Below, one piece after another: positions 1-5,186 of a stretch of 5,318 nt of DNA. A program made the translations under genes and the position numbers. This DNA is from Planctomycetota bacterium (GTDB taxonomy: Bacteria; Planctomycetota; Phycisphaerae; Sedimentisphaerales; Anaerobacaceae): assembly GCA_017885385.1 (NCBI GenBank), contig JAFNGF010000273.1, forward strand, positions 1-5,318. The letters are read 5' to 3'. Below the pieces are notes generated by a model, which had not been told where the DNA came from, searched no databases, and saw only the letters and a list, made by a program, of their open reading frames with translations. Positions within the stretch are counted from its first letter, which is position 1; each line of letters starts with the position of its first letter.

Positions 1-623
1 TTTTGCTCGGAGTAGGCGCTCCAGGAGTGCCACCCGGTTCACTGGACGTCAACAACAACATTGCCGGATGGGTCGATTCCAGGGTATTCGGTTCTTCCCA
101 CCTTCTCTATGACAACTTCGATTCGGAAGGACTGATTGCCGTAATAAGCGGAACAGCTATGGTAATGTTAGGTCTGGCCTGTGGTAGAACCTTGAGGCTA
201 ACGAAGCATGACTGGGATTCAGTGAAGTATCTAATTGCAGGAGGGACGATTGCTCTTGCTTTAGGTCTAATTATCACCCCCTTACTACCTTTAATTAAAC
301 AACTGATGACTGCCAGTTACATACTGGTTAATGCCGGTTTAGCGGCCATAATACTGGCCATACTGTATGGCTACATAGATTTGCTGGAGCGAGGAAGGAT
401 GTTGAAATTGGCAGTTCCATTTGGTCGTAACGCACTTTTTATTTACATCGTCTCCCAGGTTCTGGGTCCTAGACTTTTCATTTACAGATTTAACCTTCAT
501 CAAACTATTGTCAGTATTTTAGGTTTAGATATGGGTGCATTAGCCTATGGACTAATTTCAGTGGCTTTTTGGTGGGTGGTGGCCTATCTTCTGCATCTGA
601 GACATATCTACATTAAATTGTGA
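1..623 (+). CDS. DUF5009 / NagX / HGSNAT-like membrane acyltransferase-family protein, C-terminal part (5' partial)
   Basis: This is the C-terminal ~206 residues of a multi-pass inner-membrane protein; the reading frame is open to the left edge, so the true start lies outside the window. By family resemblance it belongs to the DUF5009/heparan-alpha-glucosaminide N-acetyltransferase-like group (bacterial NagX-like), usually around 370 residues or more. Visible signatures, counted from position 3, are a NIAGWVDSRVFG segment (19-30), an acidic SEGL turn (41-44), a GRNALFIYIVS segment (141-151) and a basic/aromatic tail ending in IYIKL, the usual end of this family. Hydrophobic helices lie at about 44-60, 76-97, 103-126, 141-155 and 181-197. 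The family is linked to amino-sugar acetylation or uptake in the envelope; the substrate here cannot be read. The natural C-terminus indicates that the gene was not cut by the neighbouring insertion. Its TGA stop overlaps a GTG that may start the next gene. Confidence 0.8.
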   Translation, partial: LLGVGAPGVPPGSLDVNNNIAGWVDSRVFGSSHLLYDNFDSEGLIAVISGTAMVMLGLACGRTLRLTKHDWDSVKYLIAGGTIALALGLIITPLLPLIKQLMTASYILVNAGLAAIILAILYGYIDLLERGRMLKLAVPFGRNALFIYIVSQVLGPRLFIYRFNLHQTIVSILGLDMGALAYGLISVAFWWVVAYLLHLRHIYIKL

Positions 624-636
624 GCATACTTAAGAT
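620..636 (+). pseudogene. Severed 5' end of the small helical-protein gene (GTG start overlapping the upstream stop)
   Basis: The GTG at 620-622 overlaps the TGA (621-623) of the membrane-protein gene in the GTGA arrangement typical of translationally coupled genes. It reads (M)SILK and then enters the left copy of the 8-bp repeat. If the block 637-2263 is removed, the frame runs without a break into codons from 2264 onward, giving a start MSILKMIQNL. No clear Shine-Dalgarno sequence precedes it, as may be the case for a coupled start. This is an inference from reading frame and repeat position; chance cannot be excluded for such a short piece. Confidence 0.45.
629..636 (+). repeat. Left copy of 8-bp direct repeat CTTAAGAT flanking the terminase block
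   Basis: CTTAAGAT here is repeated exactly at 2256-2263. The match does not extend on either side (A/G before, A/G after). The two copies mark the edges of the GC-rich terminase block, as expected for a target-site duplication. The first six bases form the palindrome CTTAAG. Confidence 0.6.
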
Positions 637-640
637 AGAA

Positions 641-670
641 AACAATTCTACCGTTGCTATTCGTAGCGGT
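641..670 (-). terminator. Weak hairpin plus T-rich tract after the terminase nuclease gene
   Basis: Read on the minus strand just past the nuclease stop, ACC-GCTA-CGAA-TAGC-(AAC)-GGT can form a short stem with a 3-nt bulge. It is followed seven bases later by a TTTT run. It could end transcription of the two-gene unit inside the cassette. The stem is short, so this is only a possibility. Confidence 0.25.
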
Positions 671-676
671 CGGGAA

Positions 677-1378
677 CTACCAAAACAGATGCTCTGAACG
701 CATACCCCACGCCTGGAAGGACCACAGCGACAACGCCAGTGCCGTGGCTTCGTCATCGTGAGCACCCGTCTTGAATACGCCAAAAGAATCGCGGCCGGCA
801 TCCGATGTGCGCACCTCATAGTTTTGGAGCTCTTCGACCAGGTCGGATGCATCGGGCGGTAAGTGCAAGGTTCCGCTGTTCAGTGCTCCGACCAACGTGC
901 TTACCAGCGCCTGCTTCCCAACGTGCACGTCATACTCGTTCATCGTCGTGGTCTGCCCGGCCGTCATATAAATGGAAAATATCGTTTCTTCGGGCATAGC
1001 CTGCTCGAGCATCGAAACGACGCCGGAACCGACGCCGGTCGCGTCAATCGCCCAATACAATGACACCGGTGCGCCTCCATACGACCCCTTTAGTTTGTTC
1101 CGCATAGTGGTTATCTTTTTGACAATGTGCCCCCAAGTAAGCCCCAACCGGAACCGATGCAGGTATGTGACAAAGTAGTGCTGGGTGTAGTCCCTGCTCA
1201 GTTTAACCTCAGTAACGGCGACGGCGGTGTGGTCGCGAACGCGTCCCAGGTCCGCACCGATGTGTAAGTCAATAAGTCCGCTGGGCGCTGTTGGTTCCGA
1301 CGACCGGCCGTTGGCATTTTCAAGCCACGCACTTAATGAACCGTCGCCAGGCATCCAGCACCTCGGATCGTATACCAT
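677..1378 (-). CDS. TerL-type terminase nuclease subunit (RNase H fold), separate gene
   Basis: A 233-residue protein matching the C-terminal nuclease half of phage large terminases, which cuts concatemeric DNA during head filling. Three acidic metal-ligand motifs are present: GADLGRVRDHTAV (D43 in 41-53), YWAIDATGVG (D112 in 108-117) and AHDDEATALAL (D208/D209 in 206-216). A VGKQALVSTLV segment (153-163) and an ELQNYEV segment (183-189) are also typical. The ATG at 1378 is chosen because AGAGGAGG lies eight bases upstream (1387-1394). A longer frame from a TTG at 1417 overlaps the ATPase stop by four bases but lacks that spacing. The start lies 35 bases past the ATPase stop and in a different frame, so the two domains cannot be one polypeptide without a frameshift. 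All catalytic positions look intact. TerL normally carries both domains in one chain of about 400-600 residues. Confidence 0.85.
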   Translation of the reverse strand: MVYDPRCWMPGDGSLSAWLENANGRSSEPTAPSGLIDLHIGADLGRVRDHTAVAVTEVKLSRDYTQHYFVTYLHRFRLGLTWGHIVKKITTMRNKLKGSYGGAPVSLYWAIDATGVGSGVVSMLEQAMPEETIFSIYMTAGQTTTMNEYDVHVGKQALVSTLVGALNSGTLHLPPDASDLVEELQNYEVRTSDAGRDSFGVFKTGAHDDEATALALSLWSFQAWGMRSEHLFW

Positions 1379-1386
1379 CTTATCTG

Positions 1387-1394
1387 CCTCCTCT
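1387..1394 (-). promoter_or_regulatory. Strong Shine-Dalgarno AGAGGAGG that decides the nuclease start
   Basis: The minus strand reads AGAGGAGG followed by eight bases and then ATG at 1378. It lies downstream of the ATPase stop (1414), so the nuclease has its own ribosome-binding site. This argues that the split is a real gene arrangement. The purine run also encodes Lys/Glu in the upstream-extended frame, so coincidence is possible. Confidence 0.6.
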
Positions 1395-1413
1395 TCTTTA
1401 TCTGCAGCGTCAA

Positions 1414-2256
1414 TCAATCTTCCAAGTCTATGTCGAGTTGTTTCGCGTCATACGTCAGCCGGAACGGTTCCTCATCGTCGTCGTCATCGATGTTTATGTC
1501 GAGCATCTTGAGTGATGGGTCGATAGCGCGCTGTATGACCTTATAGGGCACCAGTGCGTATACCGATTCTTCGAAAGATGCCAGATACTCCTGGCGGTAC
1601 CAGACATCGCCCAATGTACGACGTTCTTGGAGCAGGAACTGTTCGGAAACACGCTCGCATTGCTCGGTCGTGACTTTAATATGGGTCCAGTCCTCGCCGG
1701 ACGACCAAGCTTCGGCAAAAAATCCGCGCTTACCGTGCGGTGTTGATAACGATATTAAACGGCCGTCACTGACCGCCAAAAAAGCGCGCGTTGCCTTATA
1801 TAGGTCGGTGTCCACGTGCGCTGCCTCATCAATGAGCAACAGCGACACATTTGCCCAGCCACGGATTGTTTCTTCGCGTGCGGGCAACGCGACAATACGG
1901 GACCCGTTTTGTAGTGATAGTGTCAATGCCGTGGACTGTGTGGCCGGTATTGTGTTGGGCAGCGTGTTCTGCAGCGTCGCGTAATGTTTTTTCACCCTGC
2001 CGAACAGCAGGCCCGACTGCCGCAGCGATGCTGCCAATATTATGATTATGCTTTCTGGACGCGTTATTGCCTCATATAGCGCCAATATCGACACTATTTC
2101 CGTTTTTCCAACTTGCCGGCCGCACGCTAAAATAACCCTTTTGTCGTCACGGTGCAGCAGCAACTGCTTTTGCCAGTCGTCAAGTTTTGGGAACCCAAGT
2201 CGCGCGGCAAACTGTAGCGGGTCCAGTGTCGTCGACAGCCCATCGGCCAGGGTGGC
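1414..2256 (-). CDS. TerL-type terminase ATPase subunit, separate gene, start codon unclear
   Basis: This is the ATPase half of a phage large terminase, the motor that drives DNA packaging. Numbering from the first open codon (GCC at 2256, 280 codons): an adenine-binding Q-motif region LDDWQKQLL (25-33), Walker A GRQVGKT (46-52, K51), Walker B LLLIDE (139-144, D143/E144), coupling motif STP (171-173) and the conserved WYRQEYLASF stretch (219-228). The first conventional start is a TTG at 2163, but that would remove the Q motif and the family-typical lead-in LDPLQFAARLGFP, so translation very probably begins upstream. Upstream of it only CTG codons (2250, 2238) are in frame before a TAA at 2257-2259, which lies inside the flanking repeat. 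Either CTG is used or the original start was lost at the insertion edge. The tail carries a run of five Asp residues and two Glu. The nuclease gene follows 35 bases downstream. Confidence 0.85.
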   Translation of the reverse strand, partial: ATLADGLSTTLDPLQFAARLGFPKLDDWQKQLLLHRDDKRVILACGRQVGKTEIVSILALYEAITRPESIIIILAASLRQSGLLFGRVKKHYATLQNTLPNTIPATQSTALTLSLQNGSRIVALPAREETIRGWANVSLLLIDEAAHVDTDLYKATRAFLAVSDGRLISLSTPHGKRGFFAEAWSSGEDWTHIKVTTEQCERVSEQFLLQERRTLGDVWYRQEYLASFEESVYALVPYKVIQRAIDPSLKMLDINIDDDDDEEPFRLTYDAKQLDIDLED

Positions 2257-2263
2257 TTAAGAT
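2256..2263 (+). repeat. Right copy of 8-bp direct repeat CTTAAGAT flanking the terminase block
   Basis: Exact second copy of the sequence at 629-636. It abuts the 5' end of the terminase ATPase frame and supplies, on the minus strand, the TAA that closes that frame upstream. It also overlaps the ATG at 2262 of the small helical-protein gene. Confidence 0.6.
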
Positions 2264-2579
2264 GATTCAGAATCTCTCAGATGATGAACGGATACCTACG
2301 CACATTCAGACCCAAATAAGGGACGCGCTAACTCACGTTCTTACAAGTCTGCTCCTCTCAATCGGCTACCAAAACGTTCGCAACGGGAGACTTGATAGTG
2401 CGTCTAAATCTGCAGAACTGCTCCGCGACTATTTTAGGTTAGAAGAAGCATCTGAAGCACTCTACAAGTATATAAACCTCCGAAAAGATCATGAAATTCT
2501 ATTTAACCTGAAAAATCTTCAGCAGCAAATCTTCTCTCTAATGCAGAGCGAACCCAATTTGTGGTACGAAGAAAAATGA
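2262..2579 (+). CDS. Small helical protein of unknown function, probably 5'-interrupted by the terminase insertion
   Basis: A 105-codon frame from the ATG at 2262 to the TGA at 2577. I do not recognise the family. The sequence has no membrane segment or signal peptide. It is rich in Leu, Glu, Lys and Arg and looks helical throughout, with a middle part (SKSAELLRDYFRLEEASEAL) that could pack as paired helices. The upstream bases lie inside the terminase block and contain no proper Shine-Dalgarno sequence. Excising the block joins this frame to the GTG at 620, which overlaps the stop of the membrane-protein gene, giving about 110 codons. The present ATG may be an internal Met (sixth codon of the reconstructed gene). 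Expression would originally have been coupled to the membrane protein and is now probably lost or altered. Confidence 0.5.
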   Translation: MIQNLSDDERIPTHIQTQIRDALTHVLTSLLLSIGYQNVRNGRLDSASKSAELLRDYFRLEEASEALYKYINLRKDHEILFNLKNLQQQIFSLMQSEPNLWYEEK

Positions 2580-2870
2580 GAGAGTTGCAGGAAAAATATG
2601 GGCAATATCTCTTGTATCTTCAAGCGTTATGACTCGTTTTTTGTTAGCATTAACGAAGCTTTCTGGACACACTATATTTGCTTAGCTATCTGATTTTAGG
2701 CATTAATTGCCAGATAGTCATGTCGACAACAGAATCCTCAATTCATTATGTCATCAAAAGGCAGTTCACTGCCGCTGAGCTCTCTAAAGCATATATTCTT
2801 TTCATCATATTGTCTTTAGAATATTGTATCGCGTCGTTTGCAATGTCGACTCATCGGATCGAAAAGGTGT
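2580..2870. other. Stretch without a recognisable gene
   Basis: AT-rich sequence between the small helical-protein gene and the SMP-30-like relic. Three-frame reading on the plus strand gives only short frames. An ATG at 2598 opens 31 codons to a TGA at 2691-2693, with AGGA a few bases upstream. Another frame runs from an ATG at 2720 to 2884, and its end overlaps the SMP-30-like coding relic in a different frame. Neither shows a family signature. I see no tRNA, array or clear promoter. It may contain the eroded 5' part of the SMP-30-like gene. Confidence 0.5.
2598..2693 (+). CDS. Possible 31-residue small ORF, unrecognised
   Basis: ATG at 2598 to TGA at 2691, preceded by GCAGGA about seven bases upstream, which could act as a ribosome-binding site. 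The peptide begins MGNISCIFKRYDSF and has an aromatic-rich end. No family is recognised, and a frame of this length is expected by chance in AT-rich DNA. Confidence 0.12.
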   Translation: MGNISCIFKRYDSFFVSINEAFWTHYICLAI

Positions 2871-3287
2871 GGCACACTCTATGAACTCGATCCCTTGTTC
2901 CACACTGCACCTCGAGTAATTGCCCGAAATTTGGGCTGGTTAAACGGAATGGACTGGGGAAGGGACGGTTTCCTCTATGCACCTGTCTGGTCTAAAGGCC
3001 AAGTCGTCTGAATCGACCCCAGCTCTGGAGAAGTGGAAGTAGTGGGTGATGGTTTTGGTAGGCCCGCCGCAGTAAAATTCGACTCGCATGGTCGTTTATA
3101 CCTTGTCGATTATTTGACAGGAGAACTCTGGCAAATCAACACCCAAACTGGAAAAAAGCGAGTACTCATTCAATTGACACGGCATTTGGATAACCTTGCG
3201 TTTGACTCGCAGGATCACCTGATCGCATCTCACGGGGAAAAGGCTAATGTATACGAGATACAATCCGTGAAAAGAACGGACCCTTAG
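2871..3287 (+). pseudogene. SMP-30/gluconolactonase-like beta-propeller, truncated, with an internal TGA
   Basis: In one frame the DNA encodes GTLYELDP (2871-2894), NGMDWGRDGFLYAPVW (2943-2990), then KGQVV, a TGA at 3009-3011 and IDPSSGEVEVV, followed by GDGFGRPAAVKFDS, GRLYLVDYLTGELW and DNLAFDS (3189-3209), closing at TAG 3285-3287. These are repeated blades of the SMP-30/strictosidine synthase-like six-bladed propeller family, enzymes such as lactonases. The position of the TGA is normally Arg (VVRIDP), so one CGA to TGA change explains it. Family members are usually about 300 residues or more. Here the N-terminal blades are absent: the frame closes upstream at a TAG at 2817. The C-terminal blades are also lost. 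An ATG-less remainder from 3033 is the longest open piece. A sequencing error could explain the TGA but not both missing ends. Confidence 0.75.
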
Positions 3288-3310
3288 GGAAGCTAGGTGC
3301 GTAGCCTTCC
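3288..3310 (+). terminator. Hairpin after the SMP-30-like relic, no U tract
   Basis: GGAAGCTA (3288-3295), a six-base loop and TAG-C-CTTCC (3302-3310) form an eight-pair stem with one bulged C. It begins directly after the relic's stop and lies about 40 bases before the methyltransferase gene. No T run follows, so it is at best a weak terminator or a processed stem. Confidence 0.3.
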
Positions 3311-3352
3311 TCACGAGAGAGCCGATATCTTGTTAAGCCTCGCCCCTGACCG

Positions 3353-4306
3353 ATGAAGAAAAGCACCACAAGAGAAAGAGGGATGCCTCAAACAGTGCTG
3401 GATAGGATGGTTAAGTTTACGATCCTGGGCAAGTCGCCTGTCAATGCGTATCTCCTCCTGAACCAGCGGATCTGGAAACACCTCCCTTACTCCTTGGTTA
3501 ACGCTCCTCCAATCCGATCATATGGAGCTTTTCTGCAGACTCTAGTACGTCTGCAGGTCGCGCGAACACAGAATTTTGGTACCCTGTTTCTTCGAAACCG
3601 CCCGCAACTGGAACTGATGCGGCGCCTGTCGCATCAGAAGGCAGCGGGTTCTACCCTGAAAATTGCTGTATTAGCATGCAGCAAGGGGGCTGAAGTTTAT
3701 TCCATCCTCAGGACAATCCGTGCGGATCGGCCCGATCTTAAAGTCGTGATGAATGCCGTGGATATTTCGAAGGAGGTTCTGGAATTTGCCGAAAGGGGGG
3801 TTTACTCCCTTGACACCCCCGAATTGACAGGACAACCTGTTTTTGGGAATATGACCGAGGACGAAATGCAGGATCTATTTGATTGGGAAGGAGACAAGGT
3901 TCGGGTTAAATCATGGATCAGAAAAGGGATTACCTGGCACCTTGGGGATGCTGAAGATCCGGAAATAGTTAACGTTCTGGGATATCAGGATATGGTGGTG
4001 GCAAACAACTTTCTGTGCCACATGTACCCGCCGAAAGCAGAAAACTGTTTGCGCAATATTGCACGACTTGTCAAACCCGGAGGTAATCTTTTTGTGTCAG
4101 GGATTGATCTGGATGTTCGAACAAAGGTTGCAAAGGATTTAGGCTGGATTGCGCTTTCAGATTTGTTGGAAGAGATTCACGAAGGCGACCACTTTTTGAG
4201 GGACGACTGGCCCTGGCAATACTGGGGTCTTGAGCCTTTGAACAAAACAAGACACGACTGGAAAATCCGCTATGCCTCAGTTTTCCAGATAGGCGCAGAA
4301 GGTTGA
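3353..4306 (+). CDS. Divergent CheR-fold SAM-dependent methyltransferase
   Basis: Intact 317-residue protein resembling CheR-type methyltransferases, which transfer a methyl group from S-adenosylmethionine. An N-terminal helical part (1-75) precedes FGTLFLRNRPQLELMRRL (75-92), which corresponds to the CheR segment before the SAM site. Motif I is VLACSKGAEVYSI (106-118), where CheR proteins usually read GCSTGEEPYSL. The acidic ribose-binding residue is D137 in NAVDIS. The late motifs are NNFLCHMY (218-225) and KPGGNLFVSG (241-250). The C-terminus is rich in Trp (DDWPWQYWG, 284-292). There is no chemoreceptor or response-regulator gene nearby. The downstream flippase relic suggests a role in surface polysaccharide or glycan modification rather than chemotaxis, which is inference. 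The ATG at 3353 has no good Shine-Dalgarno sequence. A second ATG at 3383 follows AGAGGG, but too closely. The gene looks functional. Confidence 0.8.
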   Translation: MKKSTTRERGMPQTVLDRMVKFTILGKSPVNAYLLLNQRIWKHLPYSLVNAPPIRSYGAFLQTLVRLQVARTQNFGTLFLRNRPQLELMRRLSHQKAAGSTLKIAVLACSKGAEVYSILRTIRADRPDLKVVMNAVDISKEVLEFAERGVYSLDTPELTGQPVFGNMTEDEMQDLFDWEGDKVRVKSWIRKGITWHLGDAEDPEIVNVLGYQDMVVANNFLCHMYPPKAENCLRNIARLVKPGGNLFVSGIDLDVRTKVAKDLGWIALSDLLEEIHEGDHFLRDDWPWQYWGLEPLNKTRHDWKIRYASVFQIGAEG

Positions 4307-4450
4307 TGAATGATTTGTAAAAGTAGCCATACTGCTAGGCCTATATGTTTGTGCCATAAACTTTCGAATACACGAGGCTAAATCCTCTATAGGTCTGCCC
4401 CAAACCCCAATACTGGCAGGTGACATTCCTGAAGGCACATTCAATCAGTC

Positions 4451-5186
4451 GTGAAGGATCTGAAGGACAGAACGGTTCGTGGCGGCCTAGTCACAATTTC
4501 TGCCCTGGCCTTAAAGTTTGTGCTACGCACAGGTTCCTTAGTTATGCTGGCAAGGTTTCTAACACCGAATGACTTCGGGCTAGTAGGCATGGTTACCGCT
4601 GTAACCGGGGTTCTTTCAATATTCAAGGATGCCGGACTTTCCACGGTCACAGTTCAGCGCCTTACTATCACGAACGAACAGATTTCCACCTAGTTCTGGC
4701 TCAATATGTCAGTGGGTGCAGTGCTCTTTGGCCTGTGTTTGGCAATTGCGCCTGTTCTGGTCGTTTTTTATCACGAGCCCCACTTGTTCTGGGTGACCGC
4801 AACCTTGGCATCCGGATTTGTCTTTGGCGCGGGAGCTGCACAGCACGGAGCGCTTCTTCAGCGTCAAATGCGCTTTTTTGCACTGGCAGTGGTAGACATC
4901 CTCTCCCTATCCGCAAGTGTCGGCACTGCGATCATAATGGCTGTGAAGGGTTACGGATACTGGGCTCTAGTGGGTATGAATGTTGTTCCTCCGGTGGTCT
5001 ATGCAATCTCGGTGTGGCTCATAACGGCATGGGTTCCCAGGATGCCGCGAAGAAAAAGTTGGCGCACTTTCAATGCTCCGTTTTGGTGGCACGATCAGTT
5101 TGAACAGCCTTATTGTCTATGTTGTCAACAATACCGATAAAGTCCTCTTGGGCCGCTTCTGCGGGGCAGAAGCTCTCGAGATCTAA
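4451..5186 (+). pseudogene. MOP-superfamily polysaccharide flippase (RfbX/Wzx-like), broken by TAG and a frameshift
   Basis: The GTG at 4451 opens a typical N-terminus (TVRGGLVTI, 8-16, then LARFLTPNDFGLVGMV, 33-48) of the polysaccharide transporter family that moves lipid-linked sugar units across the inner membrane. The frame is stopped by TAG at 4691-4693 in the motif IST-stop-FWLN, where the family has Leu (one-base TTG to TAG). It continues in the same frame through further membrane helices to about 5050. There the homology moves to the +1 frame and reads SMLRFGGTISLNSL and DKVLLGRFCGAEAL before TAA at 5184-5186. The shift lies near AGAAAAAG (A5 run at 5053-5057), consistent with a one-base insertion. 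Intact relatives are about 450-500 residues; here only about 245 codons of homology remain. The start has weak ribosome-binding support. Sequencing error is possible for either single change, less so for both plus the lost 3' half. Confidence 0.8.

Larger units (their letters stand above)
637..2255. mobile_element. Putative inserted cassette carrying a split TerL-type terminase (1619 bp)
   Basis: The block between the two CTTAAGAT copies contains only the two minus-strand terminase genes and about 40 bp beyond the last stop. It is visibly GC-richer than its surroundings: hand-counted 60-base lines give 39/60 (1201-1260) and 38/60 (1681-1740) against 26/60 (241-300) and 29/60 (2341-2400) outside. 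No transposase, integrase, portal, capsid or small terminase is present. Comparing the left end with the reverse complement of the right end shows no terminal inverted repeat. Insertion is supported by the repeats, by the composition change and by the restored gene across the excised site. What moved it is unknown. Alternatives are a captured phage fragment, a decayed prophage, or an element whose own genes act on DNA. Confidence 0.5.

Noticed and set aside
805..2045. Plus-strand frames of 60-104 codons opposite the terminase genes
   Set aside because: They are antisense shadows of two well-supported minus-strand genes, with no ribosome-binding sites or family motifs.
637..2255. Terminal inverted repeats of the terminase cassette
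   Set aside because: The left end (AGAAAACAATTC) and the reverse complement of the right end (CCACCCTGGCC) do not match. The inverted CTTAAG pair follows simply from the repeat being palindromic.
2678..2884. 68-codon plus-strand frame starting with TTG
   Set aside because: It has no family signature and no ribosome-binding site, and its end overlaps the SMP-30-like relic in another frame.
4337..4396. Inverted repeat GGCCTATA / TATAGGTC between the methyltransferase and the flippase
   Set aside because: The match is short and imperfect with about 42 bases between the arms, and no T run follows, so it is not convincing as a terminator or operator.
4441..4916. Minus-strand frames opposite the flippase (4441-4650, 4701-4916)
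   Set aside because: They lie antisense to clear flippase homology and carry no recognisable motifs.
2871..5186. Alternative genetic code with TGA or TAG read as an amino acid
   Set aside because: Intact genes in the window end with TGA or TAG, and the flippase also has a frameshift, so ordinary nonsense mutations explain the data.
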